Shown piece after piece: positions 16,622 to 25,886 of a stretch of DNA of 64,000 bases (its first letter is position 1; each line of letters starts with the position of its first letter). This DNA is from Sorlinia euscelidii (GTDB lineage: Bacteria; Pseudomonadota; Alphaproteobacteria; Acetobacterales; Acetobacteraceae), in NCBI RefSeq assembly GCF_036452155.1, contig NZ_JAWJZY010000003.1; one strand, given 5' to 3'. The position numbers were made by a program, and so were the translations under genes. The notes beneath the pieces are model-generated. The model saw only the letters and a program-made list of their open reading frames with translations, was not told the DNA's origin and made no database searches.

Positions 16622-17403
16622 TCATACCTTAAGCTGAGGGGACAGGCCCATGCGGTCATGGAGCGTTTTAAGCGCCGAAACATGGGTGCGGTCCATTTGC
16701 AGGGGCGTTACAGTGACGTGATTCTGCAGGAGGGCCGCGCCCTCACTCCCGGATGCGAATTCGCGATGGCGATATTGCATGGAGATCCAATGATATTCCC
16801 GCGCCTGCATGTCCTGACGCACGACGACATCGACATCACTCAGCCCCCAAAACCCTGATTGGTGAAAATCATCTCACGCACATCCGCCGCCGCGCAGGCC
16901 GGGAAATTGACATTGAGGCACGGCGAGACCGGTAAAATCTCCGCGGCCAGATGTTTTACGACGTCAGAAGCCACAGTTTCCGCCGCCGCCCAACTGATCT
17001 CCCCCTCAAGGAAAAGCTGACTCAGCGCGATGGAGCGGCTGCCGAACATGTGCGCCACCATTGCTGCCCCAACGGTCCCGGATAACAATGTCTCATGGCC
17101 GATATTTGCCCCGCGATTAATGCCTGACAGGACAAGGCTCGGGCGGGCATCCTTCATCAAATGACGCATGGCGAGCACGACGCAATCGGCTGGGGAGCCG
17201 GATACCGCGAATTTCCGCGCCCCTCTCTCCGTCACGCGTAACGGGTCATGGAGGGTGACGGCGCTGGCTGTGCCACTTCGGTCAGTCTCAGGCGCAACAA
17301 CCCAGATATCATCTGACAGGGCATGGGCGATCTTCTGAAGTAAAGCCAGACCCGGCGCATCAATCCCATCATCATTGGTGAGTAGAATGCGTTCAAAGAT
17401 CAT
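16622..17403 (-). pseudogene. surE: 5'/3'-nucleotidase SurE, C-terminal frameshift
   Basis: The N-terminus is classical SurE: RILLTNDDGIDAPGL with the metal-binding DD pair, then SGSPADCV and SGINRGANIGHETLLSGTVGAA. The first frame ends at 16840 after ~188 residues, too short for SurE (~250). The next frame continues directly as LSDVDVVVRQDMQAREYHWI and ends with VTVTPLQMDRTHVSAL at 16622, the normal SurE C-terminus. One extra base in the C5 run at 16844-16848 makes a single protein of ~260 residues. SurE removes phosphate from nucleoside monophosphates in stationary phase. ATG 17403 is preferred over GTG 17412 since GAGGTGAG sits ~8 bases upstream. The gene lies just after the antiporter gene. 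Confidence 0.88.
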
Positions 17404-17418
17404 CGGGTTCACCTCACC

Positions 17419-19158
17419 TCAACTGCCCTGCTGTCCCAGATTGATAGGCCCCGCGGCCCCGGAAAGCAATGCTGGCGGCTTTGAACCTGCCTCCGTGAAA
17501 TGGACCATCGCGGCGGCAATTTCACGTTCCCCCATGATCACGCGTGAGGCCCCGCATTTTTTCAGATAAGCCACGGCTTCATCAAAATGCGCGCGGGCGA
17601 TAACTGTCAGGTTTCGATTGGCCGCCACAGATTTTTCTATAATCTGCCCGGCCTCAAATGTCTCGGGGATAGCGACGATCAGGAGCCGGGCATGACGAAG
17701 ATTCAGCGCCTCCCGCACTTTGGGATCCACCGCATTGCCAATCACGCCGTGCACATTTTCACGATCCGTCAATGCCACCGGGATAATGCTGATTTCTGAG
17801 ACGGCGATCTGCCACCCTGCCGCAGCGAGCTGCGTCGCCACAATGGAACCGACCCGCCCGCACCCGACAATGACGACATGCCGCGTAAATCGCGTCGGTG
17901 CGTAGGGGGCGTGGAGGACGCAAGCTTCATCCCCTTCTTCGGGCAACGGTGAAGTTGAGCGCTCCCGAATGCGCGCGTCAATCAGTTGAGACAGGTGCAG
18001 AACAGCGGGATTGAGGAAAATGGAGATAATGGAGGCGCCGAGGATGATATCCCGCGTCGATTCCTGCATCAAACCGAGCTGAATTCCCAGCGCGGCAAGG
18101 ATAAAGGAGAATTCCCCGATCTGCGCCAGACCACTGGCGATAAACAGCACATTATTCCATTTCTGCCCCATGCGTCGCAAAATAAGAATGACGACAAGCG
18201 GCGTGCCCACCAGGATGACAAGAACGGTGGGGAACAACGTCCACGGGTCCGTGATGAGCACGGCGGGATTGAACAACATTCCGACGGAAACGAAAAACAG
18301 CACCGCGAACGCGTCGCGGAACGGCAGCATTTCCTCCATGGCGCGTTGGCTGAGATCCGTCTCGCTCAGCACCATCCCGGCAAGAAACGCGCCGAGCGCG
18401 AAGGACACATCAAACCACCGCGCCGCCACGAAAGCCACGCCAAGAGATAAAGTCAGCAGAGACAGGCGGAATAACTCCTTCGAGCCTGTCTGGGCCACAT
18501 AATGCATCAATCGCGGGATCAGCCTTTTGCCCAGCACCAGCATGAGCGCGATGAAGGTCACGACTTTAATGATCGTCCAGGAAGCAGGTACGATCAACCC
18601 CAGCACGGAAAATCCCTGCCCGACATCGCCCTTCATGAGCGGTTGGAAGGCAGGGAGCAGAACCAGCGCCAGCACGGTGATGACATCCTGGATCACCAGC
18701 CAACCCACAGCCAGGCGCCCGCGCTCCGTATTCATCAGGTTTTCCTCCTGAAGCGTGCGCAGAAGCACAACCGTGCTCGCGACGCTCAGGGCAATGCCGA
18801 AGACGATAGACGCACCTGCCGGCATCCCCAGCATCTTTCCGACGCCGAACCCCATGGCGACGGAGGCCGCCACCTGAACAAGCGCGCCCGGCACCGCGAC
18901 ATGTCTGACGATGAGGAGATCCTTGATGGAGAAATGAAGCCCGACCCCGAACATCAGCAGGATGACACCAACCTCGGCCAGCTCAAGCGCCAGACTTCCA
19001 TCCGCTACAAAGCCGGGAGTGAAGGGCCCGATGAGGATACCGGCCAGAAGGTAACCCACGAGCGGCGAAATTTTGCATCGCAGCGCCACCGTCCCCAACA
19101 GAAAGGCGAGGCCCAATCCGGCAACCAGAATACCGATCAAAGGTGTGACCTGATGCAT
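17419..19158 (-). CDS. ybaL: YbaL/Kef-type K+/H+ antiporter (CPA2) with TrkA-N domain
   Basis: The 579-residue protein has a CPA2 membrane domain of ~12-13 helices (residues 1-390). It includes the GYLLAGILIGPFTPGF, ELAEVGVILLMFGVGLHFS and ALSVASTVVLLRTLQE segments. A cytoplasmic TrkA-N domain follows, with the nucleotide-binding VIVGCGRVGSIVATQLAAAG at ~425-445. Family members exchange K+ for H+ and are gated by nucleotides or redox state. The start ATG 19158 has GGAGAGG in front. The surE gene begins 15 bp after its stop. It is divergent from cyoA, with a 195-bp gap between them. Confidence 0.93.
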   Translation of the reverse strand: MHQVTPLIGILVAGLGLAFLLGTVALRCKISPLVGYLLAGILIGPFTPGFVADGSLALELAEVGVILLMFGVGLHFSIKDLLIVRHVAVPGALVQVAASVAMGFGVGKMLGMPAGASIVFGIALSVASTVVLLRTLQEENLMNTERGRLAVGWLVIQDVITVLALVLLPAFQPLMKGDVGQGFSVLGLIVPASWTIIKVVTFIALMLVLGKRLIPRLMHYVAQTGSKELFRLSLLTLSLGVAFVAARWFDVSFALGAFLAGMVLSETDLSQRAMEEMLPFRDAFAVLFFVSVGMLFNPAVLITDPWTLFPTVLVILVGTPLVVILILRRMGQKWNNVLFIASGLAQIGEFSFILAALGIQLGLMQESTRDIILGASIISIFLNPAVLHLSQLIDARIRERSTSPLPEEGDEACVLHAPYAPTRFTRHVVIVGCGRVGSIVATQLAAAGWQIAVSEISIIPVALTDRENVHGVIGNAVDPKVREALNLRHARLLIVAIPETFEAGQIIEKSVAANRNLTVIARAHFDEAVAYLKKCGASRVIMGEREIAAAMVHFTEAGSKPPALLSGAAGPINLGQQGS

Positions 19159-19353
19159 GTAGCGCCCTCTCCTGCCTCTGCCGCGCCAGGTGAGGTTAAC
19201 ATAAGCCGCTGCGTCACGGGGAAATTACTGATGCCGCCCCAGCCTGAAGCCGAAAGCCGATGTGCCTGCCCCTGGCGCGACGCAAACGACACGTTTTTAA
19301 AAAAAAAGCGGGCCCCGTAAAACCCCACCCATCGACATCCGTCTTTACTCGCA

Positions 19354-20295
19354 ATGAGAAATCAACTGACGCACCTAAAGAAACGACGTTTCTTCGCCGT
19401 TCTCAGGCGCCGTCTCGGCGGGATGAGCCTTCTGCTTCTTTCCGCATGTCTCCCGAAGGAAAGCAGCTTTCTGGCGCCCGCAGGACTGATAGCGTCTTTG
19501 CAACGTCAATGGATGATCGAGATCGGCGTGGTCCTCATCGCCGTTCTCGTGCCGATCTTCATCGCCCTTCCGGCCATTATCTGGCGGTATCGCATCAGCA
19601 ACCGTAAGGCGCGCTATGCGCCGGACTGGGAATTTTACCGACCGCTTGAGATTTTCATCTGGGGTGGGCCGATGGTGATTGTCGCGTTTCTGGCCATCAT
19701 GATCGCCGGACCCCAGACGCGTTACAGCCCGGAGCGCGCCCCCACCGCCGGGGAAACATTGGAGATCCAGGTCATCGGGATGAACTGGAAGTGGCTTTTC
19801 CTCTATCCCGACCATCACGTTGCCAGTGTCAACACCATCACTTTGCCCGAGAACACGAATATCCGCTTCGCCCTGACAAGTGATGGCACGATGCAATCAT
19901 TTTTCATCCCCGCCCTCGGGGGGCAGATTTACGCCATGGGCGGGATGGTAACGCATCTCAACCTCCGTACAGGCGCGTCCACGGATCTACTGGGAGAGAA
20001 CACGCAATTTAATGGTGAAGGCTTTCAGGATCAGAAATTCATCGTGCATGTCGTCTCCCGTGAGGCCTTCTCCCAATGGGTTGAACACGCTTTCAATACC
20101 GGGCCGGAGCTGACGCGCGGTTTTTACCGTGTGCTGCATCAACAGGGCACCTGCCGGGACGCGCATGAGCAGCTTCAGCAGATGACCTCGTCCCCCATGT
20201 GTGAAGAGGCAGGTGGCCTCGTCTTCCGCTACATGTCGGGCCTCATTTTTAAAGAAGTCCTCCGTGACACCCAAAGAGGGAACAACGTAAAATGA
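19354..20295 (+). CDS. cyoA: Cytochrome bo3 ubiquinol oxidase subunit II
   Basis: A 313-residue subunit II. The N-terminus has a basic start and a short hydrophobic stretch ending LLLLSAC, a lipobox as in E. coli CyoA. Two membrane helices follow (residues ~50-75 and ~95-115). The periplasmic cupredoxin domain begins at VIGMNWKWLFLYPD and lacks the CuA cysteines, as expected for a quinol oxidase. A COX_ARM-like C-terminus runs through GFQDQKFIVHVVSREAF. It is first in cyoABCD, and cyoB overlaps its stop by 4 bp. No clear ribosome site precedes ATG 19354, so the start has some doubt. Confidence 0.93.
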   Translation: MRNQLTHLKKRRFFAVLRRRLGGMSLLLLSACLPKESSFLAPAGLIASLQRQWMIEIGVVLIAVLVPIFIALPAIIWRYRISNRKARYAPDWEFYRPLEIFIWGGPMVIVAFLAIMIAGPQTRYSPERAPTAGETLEIQVIGMNWKWLFLYPDHHVASVNTITLPENTNIRFALTSDGTMQSFFIPALGGQIYAMGGMVTHLNLRTGASTDLLGENTQFNGEGFQDQKFIVHVVSREAFSQWVEHAFNTGPELTRGFYRVLHQQGTCRDAHEQLQQMTSSPMCEEAGGLVFRYMSGLIFKEVLRDTQRGNNVK

Positions 20296-22349
20296 TGGCT
20301 GAATTGCTGCGCCGCATCACCTCCCGGGACTTCCTCCTCGGGCGTCTCGACGTCACCGCTTTGCCCTTTTACAGCGTGATCGCCATGATGGCGGCCAGTC
20401 TGGTCGTGATTGGCGGCCTTGTGACGCTTTATCTCCTCAGCCGCCACCGCCTTTGGGGCCGCCTCTGGCGGGAATGGTTGACAAGCGTTGATCATAAACG
20501 CATCGGCATCATGTATATCGTCCTCTCCTTCGTGATGCTGGCGCGCGCCCTTGCGGAAGCGGTCCTGATGCGGGTGCAGCAGGTTGTGGGCTTTAACAGT
20601 GCGGGGATTGTCCCGCCCGATCACTTTGCACAGCTTTTCACGACGCATGGCACGATCATGATTTTTTTCATGGGCATGCCGTTCATGATTGGTCTTTACA
20701 ACCTTGTCATGCCCTTGCAGATCGGTGCGCGGGATGTGTCATTCCCTGTCATGAACGCGATCAGCCTCGCTTTCACGACGGCGGGCGCGGCACTTCTGAT
20801 GATTTCTCTTTGCGTGGGCAAATTCTCAACCGGTGGATGGAGCGGCTACCCACCTTACACAGAGACCGGCTTCAGCCCGGATGTCGGCGTTGATTACTGG
20901 ATCTGGGCGCTGACGCTCAGCTCCATCGGCAATACCATGACCGGCATCAATTTCGCCGTCACAATTTATAAAAAACGCGCGCCGGGGATGCGCCTGTTTC
21001 TGATGCCGCTTTTTACCTGGACATGCCTCTGCGTCTCCATATTGATGATTTTCGCCATGCCGCCCTTGACGGTTGCGACTTTGATGCTCGCCATGGACCG
21101 TTACCTGGATGCCCATTTCTTTACAAATGACATGGGCGGCAATGTCATGAATTACGTCAATATGTTCTGGCTGTTCGGCCATCCGGAAGTCTACATCCTC
21201 GTCCTGCCCGCCTTCGGGGTTTATTCAGAGACGATCGCGGTTTTTTCCTCCAAAACACTTTACGGATATCACTCCCTCGTTTGGGCCACGATCGTAATTG
21301 CCGTGCTGTCTTTTACCGTCTGGCTGCACCATTTTTTCACCATGGGGCAGGATGGGCAGGTCAATGCCGCTTTCGGGATCGCCACGATCCTGATCGCCAT
21401 CCCGACCGGCGTCAAAATCTATAACTGGATTCTGACGATGTTTCGCGGCCGTATCCGCCTCACCGTTCCGATGCTCTATGCCTGTGCGTTCATCCTGCTC
21501 TTCACGGTGGGTGGGTGCACCGGCATTATCCTCGCCAATCCCGGGCTCGATTATCAGGTCCATAATACCGTGTTTCTGGTGGCGCACTTCCATAATGTGC
21601 TGATCCCCGGCCTGCTCTTCGGGATGCTGAGTGGCTATCACTACTGGTTCCCCAAAGCTTTCGGCTTTCGCCTGGATGAGAAACTGGGTCGTTACAGCTT
21701 CTGGTGCTGGGTCTGGGGATTCATTCTCGCCTTCATGCCGCTTTATATCTCCGGACTCATGGGTATGCCGCGCCGCACGCAGTCCTACACAATTGCCGCA
21801 TGGCATGATTACGCCCTGATCGCCATGTTCGGCGCGGTCCTGATCAGCCTCGCTTTCATCTTCCTGATCTTACAGCTCGTCGTCAGCATTCGGAAACGAC
21901 AGGAATATGCGGTTTTTGATGGCGATCCGTGGGATGGTCGCACGTTGGAATGGGCGGTCTCCGCGCCCGCGCCCGAATATAATTTTGCGCAAATCCCGCA
22001 TGTCGCGCGTCTCGACGCGTTTTATGTCGCCAAACAGGCGGGCGACCCCTACCCCGCGCCTGAAAGCTACCGGTCCATCTCCATGCCCTCCAGCAGGTCC
22101 GTTGCGCCCATCTGCCTCGCTGCGCTTATTATCCTCGGATTTGCGCTGACATGGCATATTTTCTGGCTCGCCGCTCTGGCGCTCATCGGGTTCGGGATCA
22201 CGATTATCGTCAGCACTTTTCGACCCGACAAGGAAGACGTGTTTTCCACCAAAAAAATCCGGGCGCATGAGAAACGTTGGCGTCAGGCCCTCATGGCGCA
22301 TCATTCCGATGCCGCGACCATGCCTCTGGCGGATGGGGAGCAAGGCTGA
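20292..22349 (+). CDS. cyoB: Cytochrome bo3 ubiquinol oxidase subunit I
   Basis: The 685-residue catalytic subunit with ~14-15 helices. Heme and copper ligands are present: the FTTHGTIMIFF histidine, FGHPEVYILVLPAFG (His-Tyr crosslink motif), the VWLHHFFTMG histidine pair and FLVAHFHNVLIPG near the C-terminus. YNLVMPLQIGARDVSFP is also typical. It oxidises ubiquinol and reduces oxygen to water while pumping protons. Acetic acid bacteria use it as the terminal oxidase fed by periplasmic dehydrogenases. Overlaps cyoA by 4 bp and cyoC by 1 bp. Confidence 0.97.
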   Translation: MMAELLRRITSRDFLLGRLDVTALPFYSVIAMMAASLVVIGGLVTLYLLSRHRLWGRLWREWLTSVDHKRIGIMYIVLSFVMLARALAEAVLMRVQQVVGFNSAGIVPPDHFAQLFTTHGTIMIFFMGMPFMIGLYNLVMPLQIGARDVSFPVMNAISLAFTTAGAALLMISLCVGKFSTGGWSGYPPYTETGFSPDVGVDYWIWALTLSSIGNTMTGINFAVTIYKKRAPGMRLFLMPLFTWTCLCVSILMIFAMPPLTVATLMLAMDRYLDAHFFTNDMGGNVMNYVNMFWLFGHPEVYILVLPAFGVYSETIAVFSSKTLYGYHSLVWATIVIAVLSFTVWLHHFFTMGQDGQVNAAFGIATILIAIPTGVKIYNWILTMFRGRIRLTVPMLYACAFILLFTVGGCTGIILANPGLDYQVHNTVFLVAHFHNVLIPGLLFGMLSGYHYWFPKAFGFRLDEKLGRYSFWCWVWGFILAFMPLYISGLMGMPRRTQSYTIAAWHDYALIAMFGAVLISLAFIFLILQLVVSIRKRQEYAVFDGDPWDGRTLEWAVSAPAPEYNFAQIPHVARLDAFYVAKQAGDPYPAPESYRSISMPSSRSVAPICLAALIILGFALTWHIFWLAALALIGFGITIIVSTFRPDKEDVFSTKKIRAHEKRWRQALMAHHSDAATMPLADGEQG

Positions 22350-22978
22350 TGTCCACACTATCGTCACCCCCCGTCGCGGCTTCACGACGCCCGACCCCGC
22401 TTGACGCCATGCGCGCACGGGCTGAGGAGGCGCGTTTCGGGTTCTGGATTTTCCTGATGAGCGATCTGGTGATTTTCTCGCTCCTCTTCGCGACTTACGC
22501 CATCATGTGGGGTAATCGCGCCGATGGGCCTGGGCCGGAAGATCTTTTTCAGCTCAAAAGCGCCGCTATCCAGACGGGCTGCCTCCTCCTCAGCAGCTTC
22601 ACTTTCGGTTTCGTCACCCTCAATGCGCAGCGTCAGCTCAGCGTCGCCCGCACCATGATCTGGCTCGTCATCACCTTGGCCCTGGGGGCCGGGTTTCTCG
22701 GGTTCGAAATTTCTGACTTCATCGACATGGTGCAGCAGGAAGCCGGTATTTCCGGCAGTGGCTTCCTCTCATCCTTCTATGCCCTCGTTGGCACGCACGG
22801 GCTGCATGTCACGGTGGGTTGTCTGTGGATCCTCGTCATGCTGCTGCAATTGGGGCGGTTCGGCCTGACGCCCCCCGTTATCAGCCGGATCATGCGCCTC
22901 GGGCTTTTCTGGCATTTTCTCGACATTATCTGGATCGGGATTTTCTCGATCGTCTATCTGATAGGGCTTGCCAAATGA
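22349..22978 (+). CDS. cyoC: Cytochrome bo3 ubiquinol oxidase subunit III
   Basis: A 209-residue five-helix subunit III (E. coli CyoC is 204). Typical segments are FGFWIFLMSDLVIFSLLFATYAIM, LVGTHGLHVTVGCLWI and LGLFWHFLDIIWIGIFSIVYL. It stabilises the oxidase in the inner membrane. The ATG at 22349 shares one base with the cyoB stop (TGATG), the arrangement expected for coupled translation. Its own stop overlaps the cyoD start (ATGA). Confidence 0.96.
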   Translation: MSTLSSPPVAASRRPTPLDAMRARAEEARFGFWIFLMSDLVIFSLLFATYAIMWGNRADGPGPEDLFQLKSAAIQTGCLLLSSFTFGFVTLNAQRQLSVARTMIWLVITLALGAGFLGFEISDFIDMVQQEAGISGSGFLSSFYALVGTHGLHVTVGCLWILVMLLQLGRFGLTPPVISRIMRLGLFWHFLDIIWIGIFSIVYLIGLAK

Positions 22979-23298
22979 CGCCGGAAGAAAGGACCGCGGG
23001 ACGCGACTACCTTATTGGCTTTCTCGCTGCCACAATATTGACGGTTATTCCCTTCAGCCTTTTATGGCGCAATTTGCTGAGAGGGCGAGACCTGCTGATT
23101 GCGATCGCGATTTGCGGGGTCATTCAGGTCTGCGTGCATTTCCGTTATTTTCTGCATGTCGATTTCAAACGCGCCCACCGCGATGATCTGCAACTCGTTC
23201 TATTCACCGGACTGATCGTTTTCCTCATGGTCGGGGGGACGATATGGGTGATCGGGAATGAGGTGCATATGATGAGCGGCGATCTGGCACAGCCGTGA
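22975..23298 (+). CDS. cyoD: Cytochrome bo3 ubiquinol oxidase subunit IV
   Basis: A 107-residue protein with three membrane helices, matching CyoD (109 residues in E. coli). The GVIQVCVHFRYFLHVD segment between helices two and three is diagnostic. It assists assembly of the copper site in subunit I. The ATG overlaps the cyoC stop by 4 bp. No cyoE (heme O synthase) follows; the next feature is a tRNA on the opposite strand. Confidence 0.95.
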   Translation: MTPEERTAGRDYLIGFLAATILTVIPFSLLWRNLLRGRDLLIAIAICGVIQVCVHFRYFLHVDFKRAHRDDLQLVLFTGLIVFLMVGGTIWVIGNEVHMMSGDLAQP

Positions 23299-23321
23299 CG
23301 CGCAATATCGAAAAGGGAAAC

Positions 23322-23395
23322 TGGCTGGGGGACCTGGATTCGAACCAGGGCTGACCGGGTCAGAGCCGGTAGTTCTACCGCTAAACTATCCCCCA
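23322..23395 (-). tRNA. tRNA-Gln (anticodon CTG)
   Basis: Minus-strand 74-nt cloverleaf with the CCA end encoded (23322-23324). The 7-bp acceptor stem TGGGGGA/TCCCCCA closes it. The D arm is GTTTAGCGGTAGAAC and the anticodon stem ACCGG/CCGGT encloses loop CTCTGAC, with T33 and A37 around CTG. The T arm is CCTGG-TTCGAAT-CCAGG. The TGGGG start and G discriminator agree with tRNA-Gln. It converges with cyoD, 24 bp away. Confidence 0.96.
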
Positions 23396-23587
23396 GCAAT
23401 GCGCATGTCTGGCAACACGCATGCGGTGGCACCGACTTAGCATTACGCCCCGCATGACACAAGCCCCAAACTTGCCCTGGATAAGCCGCATCAAGCACGG
23501 AAAATTGCGTTGCGTTACCGCGCGTTACGACAATCGTCAGAGATTTTACTTGGCGGTTAACATGGATAAATGGTTATCTTTGTCCCC

Positions 23588-24394
23588 ATGAAGCCATCAG
23601 ATCAACGCAGAGGCACAGGGCGGAAGCCGGGTCCATCATCGCAGGCCACGGCGCGCATCCCGGGCCGCGCATTAAAAAGCGCCGCCCAGCCCGGTGTCGA
23701 AGATTCAGGTCATGACGGGAAAAGCGTCGGCACGATGCGCGCCAAGACGGTGACGTTGCGTAAGGCGCGGGGCAAGACAACATCTCAGCAGCGCTGGCTG
23801 CAGCGACAATTGAATGACCCCTACGTCGCCGCTGCGCGGGCGCAGGGATGGCGCTCACGCGCTGCCTTCAAGCTGATCGATATGGATGACCGGTTTTCAT
23901 TGATCAAACCAGGCGCGAAAATTGTGGATCTCGGCGCGGCGCCAGGGGGCTGGAGTCAGGTTGCCGTCAAGCGCCATGCGGCGTGCGTCGTTGGTATCGA
24001 CCTCCTTCCGATCGACCCTGTCAGCGGCGCAAACTTCATTGAGGGCGATTTTACCGATCCGTCGATGGACACGCAGCTTCTCGCCCTTCTGGGTGGAAAA
24101 GCGGATATTGTCCTCTCCGACATGGCGCCCAATACAACGGGCCATGCCGCGACGGACCATCTGCGCATCATGGGACTGGCCGAAGCCGCACTGGATTTCG
24201 CCACCTCCGTGTTGGCGGAGGGGGGAAGCTTCGTCGCCAAAGTCTTTCAAGGGGGGTCGGAGCGCACGATGTTGCAGCGCCTTAAACAGCATTTCGCGTC
24301 GGTGCGTCACGTCAAGCCCCCCTCCTCCCGCAAGGAGTCGAGTGAGCTTTACGTCGTGGCGCAGGGCTTCCGACCCGCCCCGATAACGCACTGA
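23588..24394 (+). CDS. rlmE: 23S rRNA (uridine2552-2'-O)-methyltransferase RlmE
   Basis: The FtsJ/RrmJ fold is clear: RWLQRQLNDPYVAAARAQGWRSRAAFKL, then the SAM-binding VDLGAAPGGWSQ, DLLPIDP, LSDMAPNTTG and FVAKVFQGG. The K-D-K-E catalytic set lies in AAFKLI, LSDMAP, VAKVF and KESSELYVV. RlmE methylates U2552 in the A loop of 23S rRNA and promotes late 50S assembly. The ~50-residue basic N-terminal extension is common in alphaproteobacteria. ATG 23588 is used; ATG 23570 and 23735 are alternatives because no strong ribosome site is visible. Confidence 0.95.
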   Translation: MKPSDQRRGTGRKPGPSSQATARIPGRALKSAAQPGVEDSGHDGKSVGTMRAKTVTLRKARGKTTSQQRWLQRQLNDPYVAAARAQGWRSRAAFKLIDMDDRFSLIKPGAKIVDLGAAPGGWSQVAVKRHAACVVGIDLLPIDPVSGANFIEGDFTDPSMDTQLLALLGGKADIVLSDMAPNTTGHAATDHLRIMGLAEAALDFATSVLAEGGSFVAKVFQGGSERTMLQRLKQHFASVRHVKPPSSRKESSELYVVAQGFRPAPITH

Positions 24395-24407
24395 GGTCGG
24401 CCAAGGG

Positions 24408-25355
24408 TCAGGATGTCACACCCGCATCCACAGGCCAGAGCCACGCCGCACCCCGCACGCCGGAACTGTCGCCATGCATGTTCTGCACAATGGGCGTGGT
24501 GCAGGTCGGTGTGATGACATGTCGTTGTAGAAGCGGTGGGACGCGTTCATACAGGGAAGAGAGATTGGAAACGCCGCCCCCCAGAACGATCATGTCCGGA
24601 TCAAGGAAATTGATGATCATGGCGCAGGCGCGGGATAATTTATCAACATACCGGTCAAGCGCCCTCGCGGCGTCGATATCTCCCTCCGCAGCGGCCTGCT
24701 CAATCCCCGCTGTGTTACGATGGCCAACGCCTTTCCAGTCCTGCGCGAGTGACGCCCCGCAAAGATATCGCTCCAGACAGCCCTCATTACCGCAGAAACA
24801 GCGTGGCAGCGGAAACTCCTCCTTACGGAGCCAGGGTAAGGGCATGTGCCCCCATTCACCCGCGATGGAATGTCGGCCGCCGATGACTTTGCCTTCACAG
24901 ACAATGCCGCCGCCCATACCCGTGCCGAGGATAACGCCAAATACGACGCGCTGCCCGGCGCCGGCACCGTCTGAAGCTTCAGACAGGGCAAAGCAGTTTG
25001 CGTCATTCTCGACGCGCACCTGGCGTTGCAGGGCGGTATCGAGGTCCCTGCCGAAAGGCTGGTGATTCAGCCAGGTGGCATTGGCGTTTTTGACGAGTCC
25101 CGTTTCAGGTGAGATGGCACCCGGGATGCCAATACCCAGCGATGTTGTGGATTTGCCGCTCGATTTATTCTGGAATGGCGCAGCATTGAGTCGCGCCTCG
25201 ACATCAAACACAAAATCCCGGACAGCGATCACGGCGTCCTGATAGATACCCGGATTGGGCACACGCTCCCGCAGCACAAGCGCGCCGGAACGATCAAGAA
25301 CCGCGATCTCGATTTTGGTACCGCCAAAATCGATACCTAGACGATAATCAGCCAT
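24408..25355 (-). CDS. ROK family sugar kinase, probable fructokinase (Mak-like)
   Basis: The 315-residue protein starts with the ATP-binding GIDFGGTKIEIAV. It has the ROK signature with zinc-binding residues: GEWGHMPLPW followed by CFCGNEGCLERYLCG. VENDANCFALSEA holds the catalytic aspartate. The length, GHMPLPW and the Cys-X-Cys-Gly motif match the Mak (manno(fructo)kinase) branch; ROK glucokinases or N-acetylsugar kinases are less likely. It phosphorylates cytosolic hexose with ATP. It converges with rlmE, 13 bp between stops. AAGGTC precedes the ATG. Confidence 0.88.
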   Translation of the reverse strand: MADYRLGIDFGGTKIEIAVLDRSGALVLRERVPNPGIYQDAVIAVRDFVFDVEARLNAAPFQNKSSGKSTTSLGIGIPGAISPETGLVKNANATWLNHQPFGRDLDTALQRQVRVENDANCFALSEASDGAGAGQRVVFGVILGTGMGGGIVCEGKVIGGRHSIAGEWGHMPLPWLRKEEFPLPRCFCGNEGCLERYLCGASLAQDWKGVGHRNTAGIEQAAAEGDIDAARALDRYVDKLSRACAMIINFLDPDMIVLGGGVSNLSSLYERVPPLLQRHVITPTCTTPIVQNMHGDSSGVRGAAWLWPVDAGVTS

Positions 25356-25480
25356 AAAGAAGACCTTAATAAATATACGTCACAAGAAAGACGACGGCGC
25401 ATGATGCGCAGTTATCCGCGTGACGTAAAGACTATACCTCCGCCAGTTGGAACTTGACCCTTACCGCAGAGACACTCATC

Positions 25481-25738
25481 ATGAACAGGATGAAACCCGA
25501 CCGCGCATCGACGATGATTTTTGACGCAAGGCACCTCAAATGTCCGATTTCCGTGCTTGCGGCCAAGAAATTTCTCAGTCGCGTTGCCGCAGGTGCGGCG
25601 GTCGAGGTGATCTCGGATGACCGGGCAAGCCTTGCCGGTTTCCAGGCTTTATGCCGGGATCGTCACCATCATTTGATCGGCTTCAAGGATCGTGGTGACG
25701 CCTTTACATTGACGATTTTGCGTCGCGATAACGTTTAA
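25481..25738 (+). CDS. TusA/SirA-like sulfur-carrier family protein
   Basis: An 85-residue protein of the TusA fold. DARHLKCPISVLAAKK contains the conserved cysteine that accepts persulfide, followed by the usual VEVISDDRAS segment and a C-terminal beta strand. The family motif is CPxP; here it reads CPIS, so the second proline is lost. TusA proteins relay sulfur for thiouridine or molybdenum cofactor synthesis. The start is ATG 25481 (ATG 25490 possible). It stands between the fructokinase gene (divergent) and xseB, with no linked sulfur genes. Confidence 0.75.
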   Translation: MNRMKPDRASTMIFDARHLKCPISVLAAKKFLSRVAAGAAVEVISDDRASLAGFQALCRDRHHHLIGFKDRGDAFTLTILRRDNV

Positions 25739-25886
25739 CGTTACAGTACATGTGGCAAAAAATCACCGTTTTTCGAGAGAAACCGAACCTGCGCCACGTT
25801 AGACATTGGCGAAATGCCCCCTGCGCGCTATCCCTCCCCTCAGCGATGGGGCCTGTCAGACTTACTGAGGAACTGGTAAATTTAAA

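Noticed and set aside
16475..16858. Plus-strand frame overlapping the end of surE
   Set aside because: Shadow of the restored SurE C-terminus, which has clear family motifs on the other strand.
18502..19320. Long plus-strand frame opposite the antiporter gene
   Set aside because: Its composition is low complexity (His, Gln, Asp, Arg rich) as expected of an antisense frame; no recognisable domain.
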